IMG/VR virus record: IMGVR_UViG_3300006903_000015
Span: 1 to 52,053 of that record
DNA length: 52,053 nucleotides
Source of the DNA: a virus
Strand: one strand, 5' to 3'
In this document: positions 1 through 8,468 of the stretch, piece by piece
Position numbering within the stretch: the first letter of the stretch is position 1
How the letters are laid out: each line of letters begins with the position of its first letter
Program-made: the position numbers and the translations under genes
The notes under the pieces: model-generated
The model's input: only the letters and a program-made list of their open reading frames with translations
The model's database searches: none
Told to the model about the DNA's origin: nothing

Positions 1-194
1 GCTTCGTGGACTTCGACGACGGTGGACAGGTCCAGGAAGATTTGCCGGAGGAGCTTTCGGGCTAGCGGGTCGTCCTCGATCAGCACGGCGCGGAGGTAGC
101 GCTCGGGTCTCGAAATGCGTCCGCTCTTCTCCAGAAACTCGCGACTTGCCGCACTGGTCAATCTGCCAGGTGGTTTTTTTTCGTCGCCGTCCAT
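1..194 (-). CDS. Response-regulator receiver-like protein, 5' part only (runs off window)
   Basis: Only the first 64 codons are present, and the gene leaves the window at base 1. After a charged leader of about 35 residues comes the pattern YLRAVLIEDDPLARKLLRQ, followed by a hydrophobic turn and VEVHEA. This looks like beta1, the acidic pocket (IEDD), helix 1 and beta2 of a CheY-type receiver (REC) domain. The phospho-acceptor Asp and conserved Lys would lie outside the window. The ATG at 194 is preceded on its coding strand by a perfect inverted repeat. A receiver domain would mean phosphorelay signalling, but this rests on one strand-helix unit. Confidence 0.6.
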   Translation of the reverse strand, partial: MDGDEKKPPGRLTSAASREFLEKSGRISRPERYLRAVLIEDDPLARKLLRQIFLDLSTVVEVHE

Positions 195-209
195 GGTGCG
201 AACCGCACC
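195..209 (-). promoter_or_regulatory. Inverted repeat immediately upstream of the response-regulator-like gene
   Basis: GGTGCG-N3-CGCACC is a perfect 6-bp inverted repeat abutting the ATG at 194. It could be an operator or an RNA hairpin that would mask the start. No good -35/-10 pair was found at the usual spacing, so the promoter is not defined. Confidence 0.35.
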
Positions 210-258
210 GTACTAGCGTCGTCGAACCGGCGGGTAGGCGCAAGATTTAGGACCGAAA

Positions 259-268
259 CCCCTAGGGG
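259..268 (-). terminator. Palindrome at gene end, weak terminator candidate
   Basis: CCCCTAGGGG is a perfect palindrome spanning the TAG stop of the gene ending at 262, followed on that strand by TTT. It lies in the only sizeable gap (194-262) at this end. The U tract is short and the hairpin has almost no loop, so termination is only possible. Confidence 0.25.
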
Positions 269-708
269 GTGGGCGTGAAGACTTCCAGGTTCGCGTGCGC
301 GGTCACATACCAGCTGTCCTGCCGGTTGAAGTCCCCTTCGCGCCGTACGCGGAACGGATACTCCAGGCGCTGGAAGGCGGCCGCCACGAGGGCCATCAGC
401 GTGCCGTCTTCCAGCCAGGTGCGGCTGACCACACCGTTCCACGCGGGACCGGAACCCGTGAACGTGCAAGGGACCCCTTCGTGCGTCAGCGCATCGGGAT
501 CGGGATCGACCACGATGAGTTTGTTGATGCTCCGGTCCTTGGTCGAGAAGTAGGCGAAGGTGCCGTTCTCCCAGCAGACGCGCACAACGTCTTTGCCACT
601 GTTGGCGGTTCCGTCCGTGAAGTCGACCACGCCGAAAAGCGGCGGGTCGCACATCAGGCCGGAGTCGACACCCAGATAAACAACATCACCCTGTGCTACG
701 TCGGACAT
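262..708 (-). CDS. Hypothetical protein, 148 aa
   Basis: No family is recognised. The protein is soluble, acidic and rich in Val, Gly and Asp, with short beta-strand-like segments such as VVYLGVDSG near the N terminus and LIVVDPDPD in the middle. There is no signal peptide or membrane segment. The ATG at 708 has an AGGT-type ribosome site and lies 11 bases after the esterase-like lipoprotein gene, in the same transcription direction. A small virion or accessory role is a guess from position. Confidence 0.6.
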   Translation of the reverse strand: MSDVAQGDVVYLGVDSGLMCDPPLFGVVDFTDGTANSGKDVVRVCWENGTFAYFSTKDRSINKLIVVDPDPDALTHEGVPCTFTGSGPAWNGVVSRTWLEDGTLMALVAAAFQRLEYPFRVRREGDFNRQDSWYVTAHANLEVFTPTP

Positions 709-719
709 CTTCGTTTACC

Positions 720-2441
720 TCACGGCATGTTTGCCAGGATCTGATCGGCCGTTTGCCGGGCCAGGTAGAAAAGCCCCGTGGGCGGCGGGCCCACGACACC
801 GGTTTCGATGTGCTCGTCGAGTACATCCATCGGGCCGCCGGGTGGGAAGTTTGCCTGGACCAGATCGGTGCGCGTGGTCGAGACGAGAAGGTCCTTCGAC
901 GTCAGCATGTCCGACCAGAATGCGAAGCCCACGCCACCGGCGGGCGCCTGGTTTCGCATCCGCTGGTCCACGAACTTCTTCGGGCCGGTGTGCAGATAGG
1001 CGCCATAGTCGGCCGTGATCTGCGTGAACCACGAGTCCCAGAGGGGGTTCCAGTTCTGGGCTTCGAGCAGGGTCTGCGAATTGGCCTCGCCCTGGTTTTC
1101 GATGAAGATCACCTTGGCGATGTTGCCGCGTTTCAAGGCGTCGTTTAGCCGGAGCTTCATGATGCCCACGAGCTGGTTTTGCGGCGGGGGGACTGTGGAT
1201 AGTCCCGTCGTCCATTGCGTCGCATCGGTGCCGCCGATGCAGCTCTGCAGGATGCCGATGTCGTACGGGTAGCCGCCCTGGCGCAGCATGTCGGCCAGCA
1301 TCCTGAGCCAGCCGGTCAGGGCATTCATGTTCTGCGAGTACGGCTGGAAGTTTGCCGTCTGCACGATGGGATCGATCGGGTTCTGTTTCCACCAGCCGGA
1401 AATGTTGTACTGCCAGATGTGGTTGTCGGTCGGCGGCACGTAGGGGGTCGTGCCTTCGCCGAGGCCGTTCGATTGGCCGGCAGCGACCAGGAGGACCATC
1501 GGATTCGAGTAAACGTTCAGGGCCTGCTTGTAGAGCTGGGAATTGACGCCGAACGTGTGCTCGAGATCGGTGATCTGCTGGAGCGTGAGCACGTGGTCGT
1601 ACACGTGCATTTCCCGCATGCAGAAAATGCCGGTGAGCGAGGATCCGGCGCCCGAGCCGCCGACGACCAGGCGATTGATCACGGACGAATTGGCGGCGAG
1701 GTTCAGGGGATTGCCCGTGTCTTCGACGCCATCGATGCGCATGCGCATGGAGCCCGTGTTGTCGCGCGTGAGCGTCACGACCTGCGGGGCGCGGTAGGCG
1801 CTGAACTGGGTCTGGGTCGCCGTCACGGTCGATCCGCTGGTTGGCACCACCGTGAATTTGTAGCGCTGGGTCCCGTCCAGGCTGAACGTTTGGCGGGCGG
1901 AAGTGCCGGAGTTACCGAAGCCGAAAAGGTCGACGTTGAGCGCGGTCAGCGGCAGGACCACGAAGAAGATCGTGAAGGGCTTGTTCTGGCCACTGATGGC
2001 GTTGACGAGCGCGGTGCCGGTGAATTTCAGGCCTTCGCCGGAGTGGATCCGCATGCAGGCGAGTCCGCCCCAGATCCCGGTTTGATACGTCGGGCCGTGG
2101 GCGGCGGAAAATTCGACGCCGTTCGACCCGGAAGGGGACAGATCCTGGACGACCGTGATGTGCGTCCCGTCGCCGCTATTGGTCGTGTGATCGGCGTCCA
2201 TGCCGAGGATCCAACCCGGCACATCGCCCGGCTGAACGAGGCCTGCGGTTACAGGACCGTTCGCGGCGAAGCGGCGTGTGCGAAATCGGGAAGGCACGGG
2301 CTCTTGTTTCTGGTTGACCATGAGCCCCGCGCTTTCGGTCGGGGCGACTTCGGTGGGGTCATACTGATCGGGAACGGCAGATGAACAGGCTGCGAGAATC
2401 AGAACGATGACGTTGAAGATGAACAGGCGAAACAGAGACAT
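720..2441 (-). CDS. Lipoprotein with LamG-like and SGNH/sialate O-acetylesterase-like domains, 573 aa
   Basis: The N terminus is a hydrophobic signal ending in a lipobox (LAAC, Cys 19). Residues about 100-290 look like a LamG/concanavalin jelly roll. From about residue 317 an SGNH hydrolase of the SASA type begins, with the catalytic block GQSNG at 322-326 and a later GGTDATQW block. SASA enzymes remove O-acetyl groups from sugars, so deacetylation of host surface glycan is plausible; the lamin-like module may bind the glycan. I use the ATG at 2441 because GGAGG lies 4-5 bases upstream. A lipobox on a phage tail-region protein is unusual: it may be anchored in the host envelope rather than in the virion. 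Confidence 0.75.
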   Translation of the reverse strand: MSLFRLFIFNVIVLILAACSSAVPDQYDPTEVAPTESAGLMVNQKQEPVPSRFRTRRFAANGPVTAGLVQPGDVPGWILGMDADHTTNSGDGTHITVVQDLSPSGSNGVEFSAAHGPTYQTGIWGGLACMRIHSGEGLKFTGTALVNAISGQNKPFTIFFVVLPLTALNVDLFGFGNSGTSARQTFSLDGTQRYKFTVVPTSGSTVTATQTQFSAYRAPQVVTLTRDNTGSMRMRIDGVEDTGNPLNLAANSSVINRLVVGGSGAGSSLTGIFCMREMHVYDHVLTLQQITDLEHTFGVNSQLYKQALNVYSNPMVLLVAAGQSNGLGEGTTPYVPPTDNHIWQYNISGWWKQNPIDPIVQTANFQPYSQNMNALTGWLRMLADMLRQGGYPYDIGILQSCIGGTDATQWTTGLSTVPPPQNQLVGIMKLRLNDALKRGNIAKVIFIENQGEANSQTLLEAQNWNPLWDSWFTQITADYGAYLHTGPKKFVDQRMRNQAPAGGVGFAFWSDMLTSKDLLVSTTRTDLVQANFPPGGPMDVLDEHIETGVVGPPPTGLFYLARQTADQILANMP

Positions 2442-2487
2442 GGGGCTCCTCCGATGTCTGCTACGCAAACGCGGAGGGGAAACTTCC

Positions 2488-3168
2488 TCACTCGGCCCTC
2501 TTGATAAGGAGGGCGTGGAGATCGACCATCGTGTTCCACTCGTGCCACAGCATGCGCTGGGCGGCTTCGGGGTGGCGGAGGTTCAGCTCCTGGGGAACGA
2601 TCGGGTTCACGTCGCCGGCGAAGTCGCAAGTGACCCGGTAGTGGTCGAGTCCCTGTTGCTTTCGCCATTCGGCATTCAGGTAGGCAAACGTCTCACCGGT
2701 GATGAAGCGCCGGTGGGTGGGATCCTGGAAGGCGCGGTGGGTTTTCAGGGCGGGGACAACCACAGTCATCGTGCCGCCCGGCTTCAGGATCCGGAAGCAT
2801 TCGTCGAAGAAGGCAAAGAAGAAGTCCTGGCCGATGAAGCGCTTGAATTCGATCCGCGCCTTTTCTTCCCGCTCCTCGCGCACTTTCTTCTGGCTTTCCC
2901 AGTTCAGTGTGGGATTGGTGCGGTAGTCGATGCGCAAATCGCGGAGCTCGACTTCGCGGGCGGGCAAGTGCTCCACGAAGTGCGAGCTGTGGATCTCGTC
3001 CACGCTCGCGTCTTCCCACGGCAGCGGGAACTTCCAGAGGTCGACCTTGTGGGTCGCGTCCGGGGCGTAGAGATCCACGCCATCGAAGCCTTCCTTCGGG
3101 TGCTGGCCACAGCCGAAGTCGAGCCGGAGCTCAGCGCGGGGTTTGGCGAGTTCGAGAGCTGCGTTCAT
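2488..3168 (-). CDS. Class I SAM-dependent methyltransferase, 226 aa
   Basis: Motif I is LDFGCGQHP at residues 17-25, followed by an acidic beta2 end (GVDLYAPD). The usual post-motifs FVEHLP and FRILKPGGTMTVVVP follow, as in Methyltransf_11-type enzymes that act on small molecules or sugars. No DNA methyltransferase motif (DPPY, PCQ) is present. The gene overlaps the upstream glycosyltransferase by a TGATG junction, so the two are probably translated together. Methylation of a glycan or nucleotide sugar fits this context, but the substrate is unknown. Confidence 0.85.
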   Translation of the reverse strand: MNAALELAKPRAELRLDFGCGQHPKEGFDGVDLYAPDATHKVDLWKFPLPWEDASVDEIHSSHFVEHLPAREVELRDLRIDYRTNPTLNWESQKKVREEREEKARIEFKRFIGQDFFFAFFDECFRILKPGGTMTVVVPALKTHRAFQDPTHRRFITGETFAYLNAEWRKQQGLDHYRVTCDFAGDVNPIVPQELNLRHPEAAQRMLWHEWNTMVDLHALLIKRAE

Positions 3169-3914
3169 CAGTACACCACTCCTGTTTCCACATCCAAGTG
3201 CCCCACCTTCACGCGCATATCGACGGCGAAGCGCTTACCGGCGCGCACAGCCCGTTCGCAAAAGTACAAGTCCTGGGTGAAGCCCACGATGCCCTTGTCG
3301 GGGATGATGTCGGCCACGGTCACGAACCACGGCGGCTCGAGCTCGCGGAAAAGATCCAGGCGCCAGAGCGCGCAGCCCATCGCAATGCCGCAGACGGGCA
3401 TGATCTGCCCCCGGGCGATGGCTTCGGTGACGTGGCGCGGGCGGAAGTCTAGCTTGCCCGTGTTCTTGAACTCTTCGGGGCAGCCGTAGGCCTGCGGCAT
3501 GTTGACCGGGCCCTTCGTGAAGTAGATCCCGCTCACGGCATCGAAGGGGCCATGATCGCCTATGCCCTGGATCGATTCGAGTAGGCGAATGTGCGCGTCG
3601 GGCGGCGGGAGATTGTCGTCTTCGAGCGTGAGGATGTACTTCCACTGCGAGAGATTCGGATCGTCGAGGATCGCTTTGATGAGCTTGTTGTAGGCGATGC
3701 CGACCTCGTCACCGGACGCGTAGATCTTGGCGCGCTTCTGGTTCATCGGCGCGATCAGGTTGTCCCAGGCGTTGATGACCTTGGTGTGCACCATGCCGCG
3801 GGTCGGGATGACCACGATCGTGCCGTTTTCGCGGTAGGTAGAACCCTGGAGGTGCACGACCCGCTCGAAGCCGAGTCCCTCTTTGATCTGCTCTACCGGT
3901 GTCATCTGGGTCAT
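3168..3914 (-). CDS. GT-A fold glycosyltransferase (family 2-like), 248 aa
   Basis: The sequence starts with a nucleotide-binding strand (VVIPTRGMV) and has LTLEDDN in the middle. The EDD is the likely DXD-type metal and nucleotide-sugar site. Further on are GPFDAVSGIYF and CGIAMGCALWRLDLF, typical acceptor-side segments of GT2-like enzymes. No membrane segment is seen, so the enzyme is cytoplasmic. Its neighbours are a SAM methyltransferase, an esterase-like lipoprotein and a second glycosyltransferase at 7149. ATG 3914 or the ATG three codons later could be used; neither has a strong ribosome site. Confidence 0.82.
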   Translation of the reverse strand: MTQMTPVEQIKEGLGFERVVHLQGSTYRENGTIVVIPTRGMVHTKVINAWDNLIAPMNQKRAKIYASGDEVGIAYNKLIKAILDDPNLSQWKYILTLEDDNLPPPDAHIRLLESIQGIGDHGPFDAVSGIYFTKGPVNMPQAYGCPEEFKNTGKLDFRPRHVTEAIARGQIMPVCGIAMGCALWRLDLFRELEPPWFVTVADIIPDKGIVGFTQDLYFCERAVRAGKRFAVDMRVKVGHLDVETGVVY

Positions 3915-3923
3915 GGCTTTGGC

Positions 3924-4355
3924 TCACACGCTCGCGATGCCGATGAAGATGACCGCCTTGGACTTCGGTGTTGCTCCGTACGATTGATCCGGATCTTCCG
4001 ATCCGCCGCCGAAGTGAAAAAGGACCGGGCTGCCACTCACCGTGGCGTAGATCGTAAAATGGACGTTGCCTTCGTCGGGTTCACGCGCGCCCATCATTGG
4101 AATCGACACGTACGCACCGGGCGGGATGTCGTGAATGGGGTTGTGTCTGTTAAGCTCTGGCGGCTCCGTCTCCGCGTTGAAGCGGAGCATCAGTCGCGAC
4201 CGGCCTGGACCGAGTCCCTGCACGACAATGGTGAAAAAGCCGACTGCACCGTCGTCGACATCGGCCAACTCGACGCCACCGATCACCTGGAGACTATCGG
4301 ACTCGGCGAGCTCCCTCGTGCCGGGACCGTTGATGTACGCTTCCTTGTACTGCAT
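3924..4355 (-). CDS. Hypothetical protein, possible virion component, 143 aa
   Basis: No family is recognised. The protein is predicted to be beta-rich (FFTIVVQGLG, NVHFTIYATVSG, SPVLFHFGGG) with no signal peptide or membrane helix. It lies 14 bases after the tail-fibre gene and has a good ribosome site (GGAG) before ATG 4355. A small tail or fibre accessory protein is possible from position alone. Confidence 0.6.
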   Translation of the reverse strand: MQYKEAYINGPGTRELAESDSLQVIGGVELADVDDGAVGFFTIVVQGLGPGRSRLMLRFNAETEPPELNRHNPIHDIPPGAYVSIPMMGAREPDEGNVHFTIYATVSGSPVLFHFGGGSEDPDQSYGATPKSKAVIFIGIASV

Positions 4356-4368
4356 CGCTCGCTCCTTC

Positions 4369-5772
4369 TCAGAATGACGATACGCCCGTGTTGTTCACCA
4401 TAATTATATGCGGCACAAACGCGCGCTGGCCTAGCCCGCTCTTGTTCAAATCCGAAAACGGTATGGCCGCTGGCATCGCTCCCGTATTAGCAGTGTAGAG
4501 CCCATAAAATGGGTTGAATCCCATGCTGGCGTTGCTCGCGGATACAAGGCCAATAGTACCAAGCCTGGCCCCTGCAGTGTTGCTGCTACCCGTAGAGAAC
4601 AGGAAGATGCCGTACTGGTTCATCGACGTCATCGATATGCCGGCCGACGAGAGTACTGTGCCAATGTAGTATTTGCTTCCGCGCGCGAACACTGGGCTCG
4701 ATGACCACTGCGACGCGACCATCGTCAAAAACCGCTGCCCGCTATACGACTGCGTGTTGTTGGCGTTCGCCGTGAACCCGAACGTGGCGAGTCCTGAGTT
4801 CAGCAGGGACAGCGTTCCGCCCGTTGACGTATAGATGCCCACTGATATTGAGTACGTGAATGCACTCGAGTCGTTCGATGTGTTCGCGCTGAGCGACAGA
4901 TCGAACATCAGCGTATTCGCAGTTATATTGTACGGGAATGCTGCCGCGTGCATCGGCGCGATCTTGAGCGAACTGAATATGTTCGCATTCCATGTTACAA
5001 GCCCACCCAGCGTGCCGGTGCCGCCTAATTCCATATTGTCGAAAAGCTCGGAAAGCGGCACTGTCTGCGAAAAGCTCGCCGTAACCGTCGATCCGGCCAT
5101 GCCGAACGAAACGTTGTTCGAGTTCGAGAACACTACGGTACCGGCCGAAACGCTGTTCCCAGAGGCGGAGATGGCGCCGAAGTTCCCGGTGCCTGCACTG
5201 ATCGAGGCCGTGACGGTTGACCCGGCCATGCCGAAGGAGACGCTGTTCGCGTTCGAGAACACTACGGTACCGGCCGAAACGCTGTTCCCAGAGGCGGAGA
5301 TGGCGCCGAAGTTTCCCGTGCCCGCGCTGACCGAACCCGTGACGGTCGATCCGGCCATGCCGAAGGAAATGTTGTTCGCGTTCGAGAAGACGACCGTGCC
5401 GTTCGAGACGCTGTTGCCGGAGGCGGAGATCGCGCCGAGGTTTCCGGTACCGGCATTGGCGGAAGCCGTGAGGGTCGAGCCGGCCATGCCGAAGGTGATG
5501 TTGTTCGCGTTCCCGAAGCTGAACGTGCCATCGGTAATGCTGTTGCCTGCGGCAGACAGGGCGCGGGGCGCGGCGTAGTTGCCGGTGACCCGCGAGCTCG
5601 CGGACATACCGAAGGTGAGGCCGTTCGAGTTCGCGAAAAGAACAGTGCCGGTCGATGCCGTTTGCGTACCGGCCGCGACCGCAACACCGCCGGTGCCGCC
5701 GGTGCCGCCGCCCGCGGGAGGCACGCGGGGCGTGCCGCGCGCCGCAGCGCCAAGTCGAACGCGCGTGGTCAC
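4369..5772 (-). CDS. Tail-fibre-like protein with tandem 43-residue repeats, 467 aa
   Basis: The start is the GTG at 5772, which overlaps the stop of the upstream gene (GTGA) and has GGGAG 8 bases before it. A much longer reading frame extends upstream but overlaps a real gene in another frame. After a Gly-rich leader come about five copies of a repeat with core FSNANxxSFGMAGSTVTAS (residues about 30-230). A repeat-free C-terminal domain of about 230 residues follows, rich in Ser, Thr, Asn and aromatics. This architecture is typical of phage fibre shafts with a receptor-binding head. The head region is visibly less GC-rich than its neighbours. Confidence 0.82.
   Translation of the reverse strand: MTTRVRLGAAARGTPRVPPAGGGTGGTGGVAVAAGTQTASTGTVLFANSNGLTFGMSASSRVTGNYAAPRALSAAGNSITDGTFSFGNANNITFGMAGSTLTASANAGTGNLGAISASGNSVSNGTVVFSNANNISFGMAGSTVTGSVSAGTGNFGAISASGNSVSAGTVVFSNANSVSFGMAGSTVTASISAGTGNFGAISASGNSVSAGTVVFSNSNNVSFGMAGSTVTASFSQTVPLSELFDNMELGGTGTLGGLVTWNANIFSSLKIAPMHAAAFPYNITANTLMFDLSLSANTSNDSSAFTYSISVGIYTSTGGTLSLLNSGLATFGFTANANNTQSYSGQRFLTMVASQWSSSPVFARGSKYYIGTVLSSAGISMTSMNQYGIFLFSTGSSNTAGARLGTIGLVSASNASMGFNPFYGLYTANTGAMPAAIPFSDLNKSGLGQRAFVPHIIMVNNTGVSSF
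5070..5660 (-). repeat. Tandem 129-bp repeats inside the tail-fibre gene
   Basis: The unit encodes 43 residues. Two adjacent copies are almost identical in DNA: the segment starting cactacggta occurs at 5131 and again at 5260, exactly 129 bases apart. Outer copies are more diverged. The length suits recombination-driven gain or loss of shaft repeats. Confidence 0.85.
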
Positions 5773-6566
5773 GGATTGGCTCCCGTCATGATGAAGATCC
5801 CAAGATCTGGGATCTCGGCGTGATCGCCGTTGCCCGTGCCGTAGATGTTCGAGAAGGCGAGATCTGTGCTCGTGAAATCCCAGACGCCCGCGCCCTGATC
5901 GGTGCGGCGGACGAGAATGATGATTTCGTCCCCTTCCGCATCGAACCAGAACGGATTGAAGATGGGCTCGTTCGCGATCGCAAGCGACACGTTCGGGTCG
6001 TAGGTGCCTTGCTGCAGGGCGGCGAGATTCAGGGTAGGGAGAAGCGGCGTGGGCCATGCGAGCCCCGAACGGGGCGTGAAGATCTGCTGGCGGAGATTCA
6101 GGACACCGGGATCGGTCGCACCACCCGGCTCCGTCTGCTCGAACGCTTCGAGCTGGGCCGCGGCGGGGATCACGAAGCGCGCGCCGCCGGTGATTGCAGT
6201 CGTATCGGCCACACCGGGAAATTGCTTTGCCATGTGGTAGGGCTGCCGATTTTCGGTCCAGGCCACGATGCCGCGCAGGCGATGCACGACGCAGTAGTCG
6301 TACAGCGTGACATCCGTGCTTTCGTTCTGGGTCGAGATGGCGAGCGGTACCCAAAGGGTGCAGCGGGCGCCGAGCGGGACGGGGAAGCCGGCGGCCAGAT
6401 TCGGCGCATACCCGGGCGTTCCAGCTTCGGGCGCCGTTCCGCCCGGGATCGCGATCGGAATATTCGGCGCCTGCCCTTGGTAGGCCCGCTCGAATCCCTT
6501 GAACGGCTTCAGCGTTCGGGCAACCGTAAACTGCGCATCGGCAAGAACGTTAACGCTCGAGTTCAT
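5769..6566 (-). CDS. Hypothetical virion-region protein, 265 aa
   Basis: No catalytic motif is seen. The protein is beta-rich with many Pro, Gly and aromatic residues, no membrane segment and no signal peptide. It ends at a GTGA overlap with the tail-fibre gene, so the two are probably co-translated. ATG 6566 has a weak AGGA/AAGG ribosome site. A structural or assembly role next to the fibre is inferred only from position. Segments such as NPFWFDAEGDEIIILVRR look like an exposed beta sandwich. Confidence 0.65.
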   Translation of the reverse strand: MNSSVNVLADAQFTVARTLKPFKGFERAYQGQAPNIPIAIPGGTAPEAGTPGYAPNLAAGFPVPLGARCTLWVPLAISTQNESTDVTLYDYCVVHRLRGIVAWTENRQPYHMAKQFPGVADTTAITGGARFVIPAAAQLEAFEQTEPGGATDPGVLNLRQQIFTPRSGLAWPTPLLPTLNLAALQQGTYDPNVSLAIANEPIFNPFWFDAEGDEIIILVRRTDQGAGVWDFTSTDLAFSNIYGTGNGDHAEIPDLGIFIMTGANP

Positions 6567-6569
6567 CCT

Positions 6570-7097
6570 TCAGTCCTCGTTCCGTAATTTGTGCGCGCGG
6601 TACGCGCAGTAACCGCCGATGCCCAGGCCGACGACAGAAACGGTCATGCTCTTGACCGCTTCGGCGTGTACCGCTTCATCGGTCGAGCCCCAGGTTGATT
6701 TCGCGCGCCAGCCATTGCGGAACGCGGCGAACGTGAAAGCGCCCGCACCCGCGCCCCAGGCGCCACCGAAAAGCGCGCCGATGCCGGCGCCGGCGGCAAC
6801 GGTCAGCAGGGTGATGCCGGCGCTCCGGCGCGCGTTGCCGCCACCACCCGGCAGGTTCGATCCTTCGCCGAAAACTACGGGCGTGTGCACGGGCGGGAGC
6901 GGCGGCGGGGGCGGCCCTTCGGCGGCGTAAACCTTCGGCTCTTGATTGGGGCCTGGCGGCAGCGCGGGGAGCGGCGCGGATGGTGGCGGCGGACCGCCGT
7001 TTCCGTCCTCATCGACGGCAAGGGGCACTTCAGGGAACTCCCAGGGATCACCCTGGTCCTCGAAAATGCCGCTCGGTACGTCGTCTGCCTCAGCCAC
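6570..7097 (-). CDS. Proline-rich, glycine-zipper membrane protein, 175 aa
   Basis: The N-terminal 90 residues are acidic and then very Pro-rich (PPPPS, GPPPPPLPP). Residues about 108-145 form a Gly/Ala helix pair (AGAGIGALFGGAWGAGAG) like glycine-zipper membrane segments. A further hydrophobic stretch (VSVVGLGIGGYCAY) precedes a basic end. The start is GTG 7097, which lies only 6 bases after a -10-like box and has no ribosome site, implying a leaderless message. Function is unknown; virion membrane-penetrating or host-membrane roles are both possible. Confidence 0.65.
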   Translation of the reverse strand: MAEADDVPSGIFEDQGDPWEFPEVPLAVDEDGNGGPPPPSAPLPALPPGPNQEPKVYAAEGPPPPPLPPVHTPVVFGEGSNLPGGGGNARRSAGITLLTVAAGAGIGALFGGAWGAGAGAFTFAAFRNGWRAKSTWGSTDEAVHAEAVKSMTVSVVGLGIGGYCAYRAHKLRNED

Positions 7098-7103
7098 GCG
7101 ATC

Positions 7104-7132
7104 AGGCTACTGGCAGATCGAGAAAACACGAA
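7104..7132 (-). promoter_or_regulatory. Putative leaderless promoter for the leftward operon starting at 7097
   Basis: On the minus strand, TTCGTG (7127-7132) is 17 bases from TAGCCT (7104-7109), which is 6 bases before the GTG start at 7097. The bases just before the -35 box (CGATTTC) also occur before the promoters at 16949 and 17216. Spacing and shared flank support it, though the -35 is weak. Confidence 0.45.
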
Positions 7133-7148
7133 GAAATCGAGCGAAACT

Positions 7149-8468
7149 TTAGGCGCGAACGCGGCCCCTGTAGTACTCGGCCGCCTTTTTGTCTACCGAT
7201 TCTGCGATCCCCAGGATCCGGGCGGCCATTGCCTGGCCTACCTCGGCCATGGAGTAGCGGGATTCGATGGCTGCGGGGCGGGTGAAGTCCGGGGGCGGCG
7301 CGGCCTGGACGAGCGCGGCGGCAAGATCTTCCTGGGTGTAGTCCGCCCATTGCGATCCGGCGGGCCAGCCGTAGCTCGGGTGCGCCGGCGCCATGAAAAA
7401 CGGGAGCGAAATGTCGCGATCGGGATCGGAGAAATCGGCGGTGCCGCCGTAAGGGACGTGGACGAGCTGATTGCCAGCGAGCTTGGCGTCGAAGGCAGGG
7501 AAACAGAACGCCTCGCCGTGGGAGGGGGCCACGTAGATGTTGTTGTCGAAGTGGAGCTTCAGGATCGCGGGTTCCGGCAGCACATCCCCAATCAGCTTGA
7601 TGCGGGGGCGGACCGCGGCGGCACGCGGGTGCGCCTTAAGCTCGGCTTCGAGAAACGCCTCGGGGCTCACCGCTGCGCTCCATTTGCTGGGCGTGTACTT
7701 GATAGTGAGAGTTGCGGATTCGTCCTTGCCGTAGACGCTGATGAAGGCGCGAATCAGCCGGTCGAAGCCTTTGCGGGGTTCCCAGCGGCCGATCGCGTAG
7801 AAGCGCTTTTCCGCGATCGGCTTTCGCCGGACGCACTGAAGGACCGGCGCATCCGGCAGATAGGGATGCGGGATCACGGCCACGCGTTCGACGCCCGAGG
7901 CCTCCAGCATTTGCTTGTTCTGTTCGCAGGGCACCCAGCATTCGGCCACGCGATTCAAGACGCGCACGATGTCTTCGCCCACGCGATCGCGTTCCCACAC
8001 GCTGTAAACTACAGTGGATGCGCCGATCTGGCTCCGCATGGCCAATAGCTTTGCCGGCTCGGCGTGGATCAGGCTCCGGGGAAAGATGGCGCGGGACAGC
8101 TTTTCTGCGTCCTGCACGACCAGGTGCCGGATGATGGGCACGTGCGCGCCGATCGACATGTCGCGCAAGTCTCCGACCTCGGCCGCGACCAGAGGATGGA
8201 TGCCGATGTGAAGGGGCTCGGGGTAGCCCTTTTCACTCATCACCACCCCGCTCGTGCTCGCCACGCGTACCGGGATCCCGGCGTCGTTCAGGGCGCGGGC
8301 GTGGCGGCGGATGGCCCGCGCCGTCCCGTCGTGGAGCGTTGCCCACTCGCCATTGTAAAGGACACCGTAGGCGTGCGCGGCGGGCGCGCCGGCGGCGAAG
8401 TAGGAACCGCGGACCGATCCGTCTTTCGGGACTTCGGCGCTGCCGCCCGTAGCGGGAAGATCGGTCAT
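7149..8468 (-). CDS. GT-B fold glycosyltransferase (group 1/GT4-like), 439 aa
   Basis: The C-terminal half has the group 1 pattern: FYAIGRWEPRKGFDRLIRAF starts the second Rossmann domain and APSHGEAFCFPAFDAKLAG matches the EX7E nucleotide-sugar loop. The N-terminal half carries VYSVWERDRVG and WVPCEQNKQML, as in acceptor-domain segments of GT4 enzymes. The length is normal for the family. ATG 8468 overlaps the upstream stop (ATGA). With the GT-A enzyme at 3168 it could build or cap a glycan, perhaps for virion decoration or host surface change. Confidence 0.85.
   Translation of the reverse strand: MTDLPATGGSAEVPKDGSVRGSYFAAGAPAAHAYGVLYNGEWATLHDGTARAIRRHARALNDAGIPVRVASTSGVVMSEKGYPEPLHIGIHPLVAAEVGDLRDMSIGAHVPIIRHLVVQDAEKLSRAIFPRSLIHAEPAKLLAMRSQIGASTVVYSVWERDRVGEDIVRVLNRVAECWVPCEQNKQMLEASGVERVAVIPHPYLPDAPVLQCVRRKPIAEKRFYAIGRWEPRKGFDRLIRAFISVYGKDESATLTIKYTPSKWSAAVSPEAFLEAELKAHPRAAAVRPRIKLIGDVLPEPAILKLHFDNNIYVAPSHGEAFCFPAFDAKLAGNQLVHVPYGGTADFSDPDRDISLPFFMAPAHPSYGWPAGSQWADYTQEDLAAALVQAAPPPDFTRPAAIESRYSMAEVGQAMAARILGIAESVDKKAAEYYRGRVRA

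Noticed and set aside
1215-2384. 389-codon plus-strand frame opposite the esterase gene
   Set aside because: Low-complexity Arg/Gly/Val translation without domain pattern; the opposite strand holds SASA and lipobox motifs. A GC-rich shadow.
4369-6354. A 661-codon open frame covering the tail fibre and the gene upstream
   Set aside because: Its first 194 codons are an Arg/His-rich shadow of the gene at 5769-6566; the GTG at 5772 with a GTGA overlap and a ribosome site is the proper start.
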